Source of the DNA: Flavobacteriaceae bacterium
Lineage (GTDB): Bacteria > Bacteroidota > Bacteroidia > Flavobacteriales > Flavobacteriaceae
NCBI GenBank assembly: GCA_002694465.1
Contig: NZMG01000045.1
Coordinates: 1 to 64,000, forward strand
DNA length: 64,000 nt
Direction of reading: 5' to 3'
Part shown: positions 54,364 to 63,200 of the stretch, piece by piece
How the letters are laid out: each line of letters begins with the position of its first letter
Numbering within the stretch: the stretch's first letter is position 1
Made by a program: the position numbers and the translations under genes
The notes under the pieces: model-generated
The model's database searches: none
What the model was told of the DNA's origin: nothing
What the model saw: only the letters and a program-made list of their open reading frames with translations

Positions 54364-55829
54364 AAATTAGCAAATATATTTCCAAGTAAATCGTCGTTGG
54401 AGATTTCGCCAGTGATTTCGCCAAAGTGGTATAAGGCTTGCCGAATGTCAATCGCCAGTAGATCGCCGCTTAGGTTGGCATCAATCCCTGCTTGTACTTT
54501 TTGTATTTCTTCTAACGCCTTTAATAACGCATCGTAATGACGGGAATTGGTAACGATGGTTTCGTTGTTGCGGAGGGCACCCGTATTGACAAAGTTAAGC
54601 AGCGTGTTTTTTAAGGTTTCGACACCTTGTCCTGTTTTGGCGGATAAACTTATGGTCTGTGACCCTTCGACTGCGCTCAGGGAGACTTGTAACTTCTTTA
54701 TTTCTTCTTCCGAAAGGGTATCTACTTTATTGGCAATGACCACCAAGGTTTTTTGCGGAAACTTGTTTTTGATTTTTTCAATTTCAATTTTCGTGGACGC
54801 TATCGCATTCTGTGATGTCTCGCTGCCCTTGTCGAAGCGCTTTTTGGAGGCATCATTAAAACTCTCATCGGACTTCGACAGGCTCAGTCTGACAGTGTTA
54901 CTGTCGAATAAGTAAATGACTACTTGGGCTTGTTCCATCTTTTGGAAAGTCTTCTGGATGCCTAAGCCTTCAATGGTATCTGTCGTTTCTCGGATACCAG
55001 CAGTGTCGATAAAGCGGAAGCCTACACCGCCAATGGTGATTTCATCTTCAATGGTATCGCGGGTGGTTCCTGCAATGTCGCTTACAATGGCGCGTTCTTC
55101 GTTTAATAAGGCATTGAGTAGGGTAGACTTCCCTACATTGGGTTCGCCCACTATGGCAACTGGAATTCCGTTTTTAAGGACGTTTCCTGTAGCAAAGGAA
55201 TCGATAAGGCGTTTTAATACGTGGGTGATTTTGGATATCAAGGCTTGAAATTCGTCTCTATTGGCGAATTCTACGTCTTCTTCGGCAAAGTCGAGTTCGA
55301 GTTCGATGAGGGAGGCAAAATTGAGGAGCTGCTCTCTAAGGGCCTTTATTTCGGAAGAAAACCCACCGCGCATTTGCTGAATCGCCAATTGGTGACTCGC
55401 TTCGGAGTCTGAAGCGATTAAATCGGCTACGGCTTCTGCCTGACTTAAGTCCATTTTTCCATTGAGGAAGGCGCGCAAGGTAAATTCTCCTGCCTGTGCC
55501 ATGCGAGCGCCTTTCCGAAGGCATAGCTGGATGATTTCTTGCTGAATGTAATTACTGCCGTGGCAGGAAAACTCCACCACATCTTCGCCTGTATAGCTGT
55601 TGGGGTTTTTAAACATACTCGCCAAGACCTCGTCCACCACACGGTCGCCGTCCTTGATATGCCCTAAATGAATGGTATGCGTCTTTTGTTGGGAGAGCTT
55701 TTTCCCAGATACCGAAACAAACACACAGGATGCTATCTCCAAGGCTTGTTCACCCGATAGGCGGATAATAGCAATGGCACCCGCTCCGGCAGGGGTGGCT
55801 AAGGCAACAATGGTGTCTGTATGCGTCAT
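54348..55829 (-). CDS. mnmE: tRNA uridine-5-carboxymethylaminomethyl modification GTPase MnmE
   Basis: The 493-residue protein has an N-terminal tetrahydrofolate-binding domain (TIVALATPAGAGAIAIIRLSG), G1 GEPNVGKST, G2/G3 GTTRDT and DTAG, G4 NKVD, and the invariant C-terminal FCIGK with the catalytic Cys. With MnmG it modifies wobble uridine. It is about 35 residues longer than usual because REP-like repeats lie in frame inside the G domain. The gene end is the proposed insertion site of the mobile element. Confidence 0.96.
   Translation of the reverse strand: MTHTDTIVALATPAGAGAIAIIRLSGEQALEIASCVFVSVSGKKLSQQKTHTIHLGHIKDGDRVVDEVLASMFKNPNSYTGEDVVEFSCHGSNYIQQEIIQLCLRKGARMAQAGEFTLRAFLNGKMDLSQAEAVADLIASDSEASHQLAIQQMRGGFSSEIKALREQLLNFASLIELELDFAEEDVEFANRDEFQALISKITHVLKRLIDSFATGNVLKNGIPVAIVGEPNVGKSTLLNALLNEERAIVSDIAGTTRDTIEDEITIGGVGFRFIDTAGIRETTDTIEGLGIQKTFQKMEQAQVVIYLFDSNTVRLSLSKSDESFNDASKKRFDKGSETSQNAIASTKIEIEKIKNKFPQKTLVVIANKVDTLSEEEIKKLQVSLSAVEGSQTISLSAKTGQGVETLKNTLLNFVNTGALRNNETIVTNSRHYDALLKALEEIQKVQAGIDANLSGDLLAIDIRQALYHFGEITGEISNDDLLGNIFANFCIGK
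54663..54688. repeat. REP-like element inside mnmE, short copy
   Basis: CCCTTCGACTGCGCTCAGGG followed by AGACTT is the familiar flavobacterial dispersed repeat (CCTTCGACTNCGCTCAGG type). It is translated in frame as about ten extra residues (VSLSAVEGSQ) just before the SLSAKTGQG motif. Confidence 0.75.
54816..54894. repeat. Paired REP-like element inside mnmE, long copy
   Basis: Two 22-nt arms, 54816-54837 and 54873-54894, form an imperfect inverted repeat (16 of 22 positions). They carry the CTTCGACA core on each side of a 35-nt loop. Read in frame it encodes a hydrophilic insert between the G3 and G4 motifs of MnmE, which other members lack as far as I know. Confidence 0.75.
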
Positions 55830-55834
55830 AGCGG

Positions 55835-55842
55835 CAAAAGTA
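55835..55842 (-). promoter_or_regulatory. mnmE -7 promoter box (TACTTTTG)
   Basis: On the minus strand TACTTTTGC lies 5 bp before the ATG of mnmE. The spacing implies a very short or leaderless transcript. No good -33 element is seen. Confidence 0.45.
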
Positions 55843-55860
55843 CGAAATAGAAAGGATTTG

Positions 55861-56018
55861 TGAAGGGTAAAGGGTGAAGGGTGATGGGTAAAGGGTAAAG
55901 GGTAAAGGGTGAAGGGTGAAGGGTGAAGGGTGAAGGGTGAAGGGTGAAGGGAGAAGGGGGATGGGTGAAAGGTGAAGGGTGAAGGGTGAAAGGTGAAGGG
56001 TAAAGGGTGAAGGGTGAA
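55861..56018. repeat. Tandem array of 7-bp units
   Basis: About 22 copies of GAAGGGT with variants AAAGGGT, GATGGGT and GAAAGGT lie directly upstream of mnmE. There are no spacers. One strand can be read as a Pro-Ser-Phe-Thr repeat, but without any start or family signal. Confidence 0.9.
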
Positions 56019-56044
56019 TTGGTTTTTGGATACACCCTACTTAG

Positions 56045-56099
56045 ACTGCACTTTGACTGGACTTTGACTGGGCTTTGACTGGGCTTAGACTGGGCTTAG
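56045..56099. repeat. Tandem array of 11-bp units (five copies)
   Basis: Five units of ACTGGGCTTTG/ACTGGGCTTAG follow each other without gaps, the first two being more divergent. The period is not a multiple of three, so it is non-coding. It lies between mnmE and the lipoprotein gene ending at 56189. Confidence 0.85.
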
Positions 56100-56188
56100 C
56101 TCCATAGCGCACATGGGGTTGTCTCTAGCTTGGTTTTAGGAAGCTAGATGGGATGAAAGTATAAGGCAAACGGATGGAGGTAGGTGGG

Positions 56189-56533
56189 TTAGTTGCCGCC
56201 TCCTTTTACAATGCCTATAGGTTTGCCTGTTTGGCAATCTAAGCGTAAAAGCTCACCTGGTTGTACACCGTATTTAGGTGGTGTTACCTTGTAATTTCCA
56301 AAACCGTTTTCTGCAGACACCATGAGTATTTCTGTACCATCCCTTGGGTCTATCATGGGGCTTTTGCAAGATGCATTGTCTAATGCTATGCCCTGTGCAG
56401 GGACAAATGCCTCTGGGGTGTCTTGGGCTTGCTTGGTGATGTGGGTACTGCTATTCGATTTTTGAGAGGTGCCACACCCTAACAGTAGGGTTACGAATAA
56501 GGCACAAGAGATACCATATTTTAGGGTCTTCAT
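56189..56533 (-). CDS. Small lipoprotein of unknown function
   Basis: The 114-residue protein has a signal sequence with lipobox LLLGC (Cys20), a Ser/Thr-rich linker, and a compact C-terminal domain. That domain has two Cys (DNASCKSPMIDPRDGTEI and LRLDCQTGKPIG) that may form a disulfide. Short arrays of 11-bp repeats lie on both sides of the gene. No family recognised. Confidence 0.7.
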   Translation of the reverse strand: MKTLKYGISCALFVTLLLGCGTSQKSNSSTHITKQAQDTPEAFVPAQGIALDNASCKSPMIDPRDGTEILMVSAENGFGNYKVTPPKYGVQPGELLRLDCQTGKPIGIVKGGGN

Positions 56534-56638
56534 AGTATGATCATTTGAGCATATTAAAAATACTTTAAAATCCTATATCTTGATTGTTTGTGAATAAAAA
56601 AAATGTTGTTGTTTGGTTCTATTTTACATAATGTGTGG

Positions 56639-56692
56639 ACACGAACTAACACGAAGTAAACACGAAGTAAACACGGAGTAGATACGAAGGAG
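56639..56692. repeat. Tandem array of 11-bp units (ACACGAAGTAA type)
   Basis: About five units of ACACGAAGTAA with changes (first unit one base shorter) lie in the upstream region of the small lipoprotein gene. The surrounding 56534-56809 interval has no coding frame that I trust. Confidence 0.8.
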
Positions 56693-56809
56693 CCCCCAAG
56701 TTGCGGGTAGCTACAAATGGCTATAATTTTTTATAAAAAAGTAGGGGTAGGGATTGATTTTGATGTGTATAACTATCTATGAGTTATATACAGATGTTAG
56801 CGATTGTTT

Positions 56810-58270
56810 TTATTTAGAATTCTTTTTTATTTTATAAGGATAACCATCAGGTTCCCAAAGAATAATTTTTTTATCTACGCTTTTAGGGAATGTAATTTTA
56901 ATTGGTTTTTCTGGAAGAATAAATACACGTTCACCTGTTTGAGTTAGAGCATACTTTTCATTGTCGATTTCCATTCCCAAACTTTCATTGGTTTTGGTAA
57001 AGGTTACTTTACTGTTTCTCCATTGATACTCTCCCAAAAATGGATCTACCCAACTTATATCGGATTTCGATGGATTTAGAATTTCTGGTCTAACATATTC
57101 CCATTGATACTCATCATTAACTGCTCGTTGAATATAATCGAAAAAGCCAAAGCTGTTGTCACTATTGGTCATTACGACGATGCCTTGATTTTTATTAACT
57201 GAACCATACATAATACAGTTAAAACCTTGATTACTTCCGTAATGCATAAAAACAACATCTTCTCCCCAATTCCAAAAAGAAAAGACATATCTATCAATGT
57301 ATTTTTTAAATATTGTTTCTGTTGTTTCTTTTGAAATAAGTGTATTAGTTCCTTTGTGATGGTCATTAAGCAAAGCTATCATAAATTTGGATAAATCCGT
57401 TGGAGTTGTCCAAATACCTCCAGCCGCCTGGTAGGGAAAAAGTCGATATGGGTAAGGTTCTAATTCATTTGTATAGCCAATCGCTTTCCGTTGCATTAGA
57501 TTATTAGGGATTGGCTGTTTGAAAGATGAGTTTTCCATTCCAACAGGGTCGAAAACAAGTTGGTCAATTATTTGGTCGAATTCTTCATTTTTGGCATCCA
57601 TTAATAGTTTTTGAATGATAGAATAACCTGGGTTAGAATACTCCGTTTTACTTCCTGGTTCATAAATTACTGATGTCTGAGGATCTACTGAAGGCTTTTC
57701 TCCAGCAAGCATTTGGTTAAGAGTTGGTATTGTGTCTTCTGGCATATAACTGCTCCATAAGTCATTCCTTATTCCGGCGTTGTGACTAATAAGTCTTCGT
57801 AACGTAACTTTTTCTTTTTCAGTCAATTTACTCTCTGAAATTTTCCATTCTTTCAATTTTAGATTAACATCCTCGTCTAAGTTCAATATACCTTTTTCGA
57901 CTAAATTCAATGCTGCAATTGCTGTGATTGGCTTGCTTAATGAGGCTCCAGTAAAAACTGTTTCCGAGCTTATGGGTATTGAATCTTCAAGATTTGCATA
58001 GCCATAATGTTTGGTCCAAGCTATTTCTCCATTGTCTACAAAAGCTATGCTCATTCCTGGGATTTTATCCTGTTTCATCATCTCAGGAATTGTCATTCTT
58101 TTGACTTTTCCTGCAACCGAATACATTGGGATTAAATTAGTCTCAATATTTTGAGCGTGGATAGAATCTATTTTACTCCTGAAATATTCAGAATTTTTAG
58201 TATCATTTTTTGAATCAGTGCAAGAAACTATCAACAAAAAGAGGTATAAATAAACTATTTTTTTAAACAT
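56810..58270 (-). CDS. Class C beta-lactamase-fold serine hydrolase, lipoprotein
   Basis: The 486-residue protein has a lipobox (LIVSC, Cys17). The serine hydrolase motifs are SLSK (Ser110-Lys113) and YSNPGY (Tyr-x-Asn). HYGSNQGF may stand for the HxG box. The last 90 residues form an extra beta domain. Such proteins are esterases, D-aminopeptidases or penicillin-binding proteins rather than true beta-lactamases. It is in the periplasm or on the outer membrane. It appears monocistronic. Confidence 0.88.
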   Translation of the reverse strand: MFKKIVYLYLFLLIVSCTDSKNDTKNSEYFRSKIDSIHAQNIETNLIPMYSVAGKVKRMTIPEMMKQDKIPGMSIAFVDNGEIAWTKHYGYANLEDSIPISSETVFTGASLSKPITAIAALNLVEKGILNLDEDVNLKLKEWKISESKLTEKEKVTLRRLISHNAGIRNDLWSSYMPEDTIPTLNQMLAGEKPSVDPQTSVIYEPGSKTEYSNPGYSIIQKLLMDAKNEEFDQIIDQLVFDPVGMENSSFKQPIPNNLMQRKAIGYTNELEPYPYRLFPYQAAGGIWTTPTDLSKFMIALLNDHHKGTNTLISKETTETIFKKYIDRYVFSFWNWGEDVVFMHYGSNQGFNCIMYGSVNKNQGIVVMTNSDNSFGFFDYIQRAVNDEYQWEYVRPEILNPSKSDISWVDPFLGEYQWRNSKVTFTKTNESLGMEIDNEKYALTQTGERVFILPEKPIKITFPKSVDKKIILWEPDGYPYKIKKNSK

Positions 58271-58456
58271 AAAATTATTTTTGCTTAAAGACTCAGGGTT
58301 TTGAAGTTTGTTACAGTTTTTTAATAACCGCTAACTCGTTATATGTTACCTTTTCTTAGGTTATCCCATAAATTTAGGGGATACCAAAGTATAAAATATA
58401 ATTGCGCTAATTTTTTGTTGGGGAGTTGTACCAAATATAGTAAAAAGTCCTTTTTG

Positions 58457-58489
58457 TGGGTAAAAACATTTTTAAAAAATGTGTACCCA
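58457..58489. other. Long imperfect hairpin after the LytTR gene
   Basis: TGGGTA (58457) and ACATTTTT pair with AAAAATGT and TACCCA (to 58489), leaving only short bulges. It lies 33 bp after the response-regulator stop on the minus strand. The T run expected for a Rho-independent terminator is missing. Confidence 0.4.
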
Positions 58490-58521
58490 TCTTGTTGTGC
58501 CATCTAGCATTGGGCTGTAGC

Positions 58522-59196
58522 TTAAAACAATTCCTTTTTTACGGTGTCATAATAGCTATCGCTTACGGCGATTCTATGTTCTCCTAGGAGTAAGTCTCTG
58601 CCTTTAAGCCCCGTTACTTTTTGTTTGTTGACAATATAGGAGCGATGTACCCGTAAAAAGGTATGGGGGAGGGTGGCTTCTAATTTGCTAAGCGACTGGT
58701 ATGCCATGATTTTTTTGCCGTTGTCGAGGTGGTAGGTAACGTATTCGCTTTCGCTTTTAATAAAAAGAATTTCGTCGATAGCCACTTTATGCAGGTCGTA
58801 GCCCGATTTAATAATAAGGGAGTCTTCTTGTTGGGCTTCGGGTTTTGGGTATTTTTCTACGGCGCTTACAAACCGTTTAAAGGTAATGGGTTTAAGGAGG
58901 TAGTCTAGGGCGCTTAGCTCGAAGCCTTGTAAAGCATATTCTGAATAGGCGGTGGTAAAGATAATGCGTATGCCCGATTTTGAAATCATTTCGGCAAACT
59001 CGGTACCTTTAATTTCGGGCATTTGGATGTCTAGAAAGATAAGGTCTATGGTATTGTCTTTAAGGAAGGATAGGGCTTCCAATGGATTTTGGAAGGCGCC
59101 TTTATACGCTAGATATTCTATTTTATCTACATAGGTTTTAAGCAGGGTTCTTGCCAATTCCTCATCGTCTATAATGATACAGCGTATGGAACTCAT
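58522..59196 (-). CDS. LytTR-family response regulator
   Basis: The 224-residue protein has a receiver domain (IIIDDEE, Asp56 in LIFLDIQMP, Lys in LLKPITFKRF). A LytTR domain follows, with AIDEILFIKSESEYVTYHL and HTFLRVHRSYIVN. It overlaps its kinase gene by 4 bp. Repeated CCATTCRCTGAA boxes upstream of this operon and of the EF-hand gene are candidate targets. Confidence 0.92.
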   Translation of the reverse strand: MSSIRCIIIDDEELARTLLKTYVDKIEYLAYKGAFQNPLEALSFLKDNTIDLIFLDIQMPEIKGTEFAEMISKSGIRIIFTTAYSEYALQGFELSALDYLLKPITFKRFVSAVEKYPKPEAQQEDSLIIKSGYDLHKVAIDEILFIKSESEYVTYHLDNGKKIMAYQSLSKLEATLPHTFLRVHRSYIVNKQKVTGLKGRDLLLGEHRIAVSDSYYDTVKKELF

Positions 59197-60206
59197 TCTA
59201 TTTCTAGTTTTAAATAGACGGTAAAGCTACGGGTTTTTGTGATGGTTAATTGGTGTTTTTCTGGATACAGAATTTCCAATCGTTTTTGCACATTGGGTAA
59301 GCCAATTCCGCCTTGCGCATCGGTAGAGATGGCGGTGGTAGGAATGCTATTTTCTACGGTAAACTCTATGGTATGTTCTTTTTGTACTAACGAAATATGC
59401 ACGTAATTACCTTTTCCCTTTTCGATGCCACTATGTTTAAAGGCATTTTCTATGTATGGTACAAAAAGCATAGGTGCCACCAAGGCATGGTCGTTTTGGA
59501 TGGTTTGGGTAAACGAAATATCGAAGGGGTTACTGCTTTTTAGTTTAAAGAGCTCGATATAGTTAGTAATGTAGTCTAGTTCTTTGCGTAAGGGGACTTT
59601 GGGTTGTTCGCAATCGTAGATTACGTAGCGCAGCATTTCTGAAAGGGTGCTAATACTTTCCTGGGTTTTGTTTGAGTTGGTGACCGAAAGGGCGTAGATG
59701 TTATTGAGGGCGTTGAAAAGAAAATGCGGATTGATCTGCATTTTAAGGAATTTAAGCTCGCTGTCTATGAGTTCTGCTTTTGCTATGGCAATGCTTTTTT
59801 CCTTTTGTTGGGCATCTATAAACGTTTCTAAAAGTACCGCTATGACCGAGGAAATGGTAAGTATTAATAATTGAATAAAGAATCGGGAGGGCAACACTCT
59901 TGGGTTTCTCTCAAAATTGTTGAGGGGTGGTTTATCTATGGGTGGTTTTGGGCCCATTTCGGAAGCAAAATAGGCACCTAGCACGATTGCTGAAATGGAG
60001 GCAATAAAGAACAGTAGGTATTTCTTTTTGAATAGCAATTGGGGAACCGCCATGTAGATAAATAGGAAAAGCAAGAGTATTTGAAACACAAAGGCAGGCC
60101 CATTGTCTCTAAGAAATTGCATTTGGTTGCCGATAGAAAACCAAAGCAGACTCCAGATCCCTAGCCAGAGAAGTACTTGAATGATATATCTACTGAATCG
60201 ATTCAT
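59193..60206 (-). CDS. LytS-type sensor histidine kinase
   Basis: The 337-residue protein has four N-terminal membrane helices. The His_kinase domain has LKMQINPHFLFNALNNIYAL as phospho-acceptor site, followed by PMLFVPYIENAFKHSG as N-box and GGIGLPNVQKRLEILYP as G-box. It is the first gene of an operon with the LytTR regulator. The signal sensed is unknown. Confidence 0.92.
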   Translation of the reverse strand: MNRFSRYIIQVLLWLGIWSLLWFSIGNQMQFLRDNGPAFVFQILLLFLFIYMAVPQLLFKKKYLLFFIASISAIVLGAYFASEMGPKPPIDKPPLNNFERNPRVLPSRFFIQLLILTISSVIAVLLETFIDAQQKEKSIAIAKAELIDSELKFLKMQINPHFLFNALNNIYALSVTNSNKTQESISTLSEMLRYVIYDCEQPKVPLRKELDYITNYIELFKLKSSNPFDISFTQTIQNDHALVAPMLFVPYIENAFKHSGIEKGKGNYVHISLVQKEHTIEFTVENSIPTTAISTDAQGGIGLPNVQKRLEILYPEKHQLTITKTRSFTVYLKLEIE

Positions 60207-60372
60207 GTGTTTAAAATAGTAAAGAAATAGGAGTGAGGAAGGTTTTTTTTAAAATAGTTCCTTGGATTCCATCCGTCCTATTTTGTATTTCATTGGGCAA
60301 ATTAAAGGAATAAAAAAGGAATGGTATGCCAAAAATGGCGGTTTTACACGGGTAACTAAGAGGGTTTGTGGT

Positions 60373-60394
60373 GGGTAAAAAACCATTCACTGAA
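60373..60394 (+). promoter_or_regulatory. Candidate regulator site upstream of the kinase operon
   Basis: GGGTAAAAAA directly joined to CCATTCACTGAA. The same two-part sequence, with 2 extra bases between the parts, occurs at 60574-60597. It lies 167 bp upstream of the kinase start on the minus strand. Confidence 0.4.
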
Positions 60395-60573
60395 AAGGTT
60401 GGGGGTTTGGCTGAAATTGCCAAATCGAATAATAGCTACCTAATTGAGATTGTTGAATATTGCATTTAGTTAGTGGAAGAATTCGTTCGTTAGGCGCGGG
60501 TTCTCCATATGAAAGATCTCTAATAATTTGGACCGTTTACATCTTATGAGTTGATTTTAAAAATCCTTCCATT

Positions 60574-60619
60574 GGGTGAAAAATTCCATTCGCTGAATAC
60601 TAGTACCCCTTCACTGAAA
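60574..60619 (+). promoter_or_regulatory. Candidate regulator sites upstream of the EF-hand gene
   Basis: GGGTGAAAAATTCCATTCGCTGAA (key boxes GGGTGAAAAA and CCATTCGCTGAA) is followed 22 bp later by a third box CCTTCACTGAAA (60608-60619). Two boxes about two DNA turns apart suit a LytTR dimer. They lie about 70-110 bp before the start at 60687. The rest of the 60207-60686 interval shows no gene. Confidence 0.45.
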
Positions 60620-60686
60620 GTCGCTTTTTTGCATTGAACTATTACGCACCTTTGAGGTCATAAGAGTGAATTTAAAAATAAGAATT

Positions 60687-60980
60687 ATGAAAACAACGAA
60701 TGTAAAAATGGGATTATTAGCTGTGGTATTAAGCTTGGGTTTCGCAACCGTTTCCACAGCACAGTCTAGAGATAGAAAACCTAAAACACAACCTACCTTT
60801 AGCGAATTGCTAGAAGAAATGGATTCTGGAAAGGACGGTAAACTTTCGGCTGCCGAGGTTAAAGGACCCCTTAAAGAAATATTTGGTGATATAGATACTA
60901 ACGAAGATGGATACATCACCCAGGAGGAGTTTGAAAATGCTCCCAAGCCCAAAGGAAGAAAGCCTGAGGGAAGAAACTAA
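60687..60980 (+). CDS. Secreted EF-hand protein
   Basis: The start at 60687 gives a signal peptide (MGLLAVVLSLGFATVSTAQ) missing if the upstream GTG were used. The mature protein of about 75 residues has two EF-hand loops: DSGKDGKLSAAE and DTNEDGYITQEEF. The second is a near-consensus calcium loop, the first weaker. The C-terminus is basic. It is likely a periplasmic calcium-binding protein. Candidate regulatory boxes lie upstream. Confidence 0.85.
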   Translation: MKTTNVKMGLLAVVLSLGFATVSTAQSRDRKPKTQPTFSELLEEMDSGKDGKLSAAEVKGPLKEIFGDIDTNEDGYITQEEFENAPKPKGRKPEGRN

Positions 60981-61119
60981 CTTGTTTTGTTTTTGTTTGT
61001 TTGATTTGGATAAAAGCTTCATAAGCAATTATGGAGCTTTTAATTTCAAATCCTTAATACTATTCTAACCCTATTTTAATACCTACCACTAATAAACTAT
61101 AAATCTTAAATAATAGAAT

Positions 61120-61893
61120 ATGAAAAAAGTAAGCTTCACAAAGAATAAAGTAGCGGGCGCCTTTCTTGGAGTCCTTGTGCTTTCCATCGCTTTTATAGCG
61201 TGCTCTAATGATGATTCTTCAGGAACTGTTACCGAAGAAGAAGAGGAAGAAGTAGTCACCGAGTTACATGCCGCTTTTTCGGCATTTAATTCGGATGCAG
61301 TGACCATTTATCTTGATGGATCGAATGTAGTGATTGAGACCACGGGATTGCCTAATCACGAAACGGTATATTGGGGTGTGGGTCATGAGCTTTACCGTGA
61401 CGAACCCGATGTGGCATTAACACCCTCCATTATGTCTAGCAATAATAATGCTACCTCCATCACTGTGGATGCCACACCCGATTTATCAGGAGCTACCGTA
61501 GCCACTCAATTAAACACTATTGGTATTGCTGTAAGTGGAGCCTCGATATTTAATGATTCGGAAGGGAATGGCCCGTTGGATCAAGCAGCAGCTAGCTTAG
61601 ATTGGACAGGAGCCCATATTGGCCCAGGAGTTTATCATTATCACTTAGAGCCAAAAGCCTTTACCGATGATGATGACAACTTGGTTGGAATCTTACTGGA
61701 TGGTGTATTTCTCTACGGAAGAAAATGTAATTCAACGGGGACCTATCCTACCGATTTAGATGCATCGGGAGGGCATACGACAACCACGCAATATACGGAT
61801 GGGGAAGAAGAGTACCATTATCATATTATTAACGAATTATACTCAAATACAGGATCTTATATCGCGTTTGCGGGTCCATATCAGGGGTATTAA
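61120..61893 (+). CDS. YHYH-domain lipoprotein
   Basis: The 257-residue protein has a lipobox (IAFIAC, Cys28), an acidic Glu-rich linker, and a YHYH domain. The name-giving YHYH is in GPGVYHYHLEP, and a second EYHYHI lies near the C-terminus. DGVFLYGRKC is also conserved in this group. These proteins are often near copper or oxidative genes; a SCO1-like gene is encoded two genes downstream. A metal-binding role is likely but not shown. Confidence 0.85.
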   Translation: MKKVSFTKNKVAGAFLGVLVLSIAFIACSNDDSSGTVTEEEEEEVVTELHAAFSAFNSDAVTIYLDGSNVVIETTGLPNHETVYWGVGHELYRDEPDVALTPSIMSSNNNATSITVDATPDLSGATVATQLNTIGIAVSGASIFNDSEGNGPLDQAAASLDWTGAHIGPGVYHYHLEPKAFTDDDDNLVGILLDGVFLYGRKCNSTGTYPTDLDASGGHTTTTQYTDGEEEYHYHIINELYSNTGSYIAFAGPYQGY

Positions 61894-61903
61894 AATATAC
61901 AGC

Positions 61904-62530
61904 ATGAAGTTCTATTTAGTACTTATGGTTTCCTTTTTACTTTGCACAGGGTGTGGTGATACGGTTTGGAATGCACCCACTGAAAGTAACTTGACCCTAC
62001 AAGCAAAGGGGATTGAAATTGACACTATGGAGGTACTAAAAGAGGTGTTGGTGCTTAATCAGCTTGAAGGCAGATGGTATTATAATGACGAGCCTTTTTC
62101 AGGTTATTCTGTAAAGTATCACCCAAATGATACGCTAGGAGAAAGGCTTGGTTATTATAACGGAAAGCGAGAAGGTATTGCCCAAAAATGGTCGGATCAT
62201 GGGGTGTTGCGTATTGAATCATATTATAAAGAAAATAGATTGGACAGTGTCTATACCACTTGGTGGGAGAATGGTGCCTTAGCGTCACAATCGTATTACA
62301 AAGATGGGGTAAAGCAGGGTTATGAAAGGGAATGGTACCCCACGGGGCAATTGGCAAAAGAACGTCAGTTGGTCGATGGAAATGAAAACGGGTTGCAAAA
62401 GGCTTGGTTGCAAAACGGAAAACTCTATGTGAATTACGAAGCTAAAAATGGACGCATCTTTGGGATGCGGAAAGCGAACTCTTGTTATACATTGGAAGAT
62501 GAAAACATTGTTAGAGATAAAAAAATATAG
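61904..62530 (+). CDS. MORN-like repeat lipoprotein
   Basis: Starting at 61904, 10 bp after the YHYH gene, gives a signal with lipobox LCTGC (Cys17). The rest has five or six repeats of the toxin-antitoxin MORN type (YYNGKREGIAQKW, YYKDGVKQGYEREW, VDGNENGLQKAWLQNGK). The longer frame upstream overlaps the previous gene and has no signal. It overlaps the SCO1-like gene by 32 bp, so the three genes form one operon. The function is unknown. Confidence 0.82.
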   Translation: MKFYLVLMVSFLLCTGCGDTVWNAPTESNLTLQAKGIEIDTMEVLKEVLVLNQLEGRWYYNDEPFSGYSVKYHPNDTLGERLGYYNGKREGIAQKWSDHGVLRIESYYKENRLDSVYTTWWENGALASQSYYKDGVKQGYEREWYPTGQLAKERQLVDGNENGLQKAWLQNGKLYVNYEAKNGRIFGMRKANSCYTLEDENIVRDKKI

Positions 62531-63200
62531 CCTTTTAAGCGGTATTGCATTGCTGTTTTGCGTAGGGTGTAACAACGAAATAAAAAAGGAAAATATAAAC
62601 GTTGTTGAAACTAGCAGAACGGACTACCTGCCGTATTATAGTGATGAATCTTTTACGCCCCATTGGATCACCCCTGGGTCTAAAGAGGAGCAAGCCTTTC
62701 ATAAAATTCCAGATTTTACTTTGGTGAATCAGTTAGGCGATACCGTTACACAACGAACATTTGAAGACAAGATTTATATTACCGACTTTTTCTTTACTAC
62801 CTGTCCTGGGATTTGCCCAAGGATGACCGATAATATGTGGAAGGTTCAGGAGGAATTTAAAAATGATGCTGAAGTACTATTGTTGTCACATTCTGTGATG
62901 CCTTCGACTGACTCGGTAGCCGTGTTAAAAGAATATGCCAAAAATCATAATGTTATCGATGGCAAATGGCATTTGGTGACGGGGGATAAGAATGAAATCT
63001 ATACGCTTGGTAGGGCGTCCTATTTTGTTGAAAATGATTTAGGAGAAGAAAAGAGTATGGATGATTTTTTACATACCGAAAACTTTTTACTGATTGATAA
63101 AGACAAACACATTAGGGGTATTTATAACGGTTTAAACAGGGCTTCTATACAGCAATTGATGGTGGATGTAAAATCGCTAAAGGAAGAGTATAAAGGGTAA
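62499..63200 (+). CDS. SCO1/SenC family copper chaperone-like lipoprotein
   Basis: The start at 62499 gives a lipoprotein signal (LLFCVGC). The thioredoxin-like domain has FFTTCPGICPRM, the CxxxC copper site, and HTENFLLID, the third copper ligand His. SCO proteins help build the CuA site of cytochrome oxidase or act as thiol reductases. It is translationally coupled to the MORN-like gene. Confidence 0.92.
   Translation: MKTLLEIKKYSLLSGIALLFCVGCNNEIKKENINVVETSRTDYLPYYSDESFTPHWITPGSKEEQAFHKIPDFTLVNQLGDTVTQRTFEDKIYITDFFFTTCPGICPRMTDNMWKVQEEFKNDAEVLLLSHSVMPSTDSVAVLKEYAKNHNVIDGKWHLVTGDKNEIYTLGRASYFVENDLGEEKSMDDFLHTENFLLIDKDKHIRGIYNGLNRASIQQLMVDVKSLKEEYKG

Noticed and set aside
55861..56018. Repeat array considered as a CRISPR
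   Set aside because: Units are only 7 bp and directly adjacent with no spacers; no cas genes are nearby.
55826..56035. Pro-Ser-Phe-Thr repeat reading frame on the minus strand
   Set aside because: It is only the translation of the 7-bp tandem array, with no credible start or homology.
62055..62575. Two overlapping minus-strand frames of about 100 residues
   Set aside because: They are antisense to the MORN-like and SCO1-like genes, which have signal peptides and conserved motifs.
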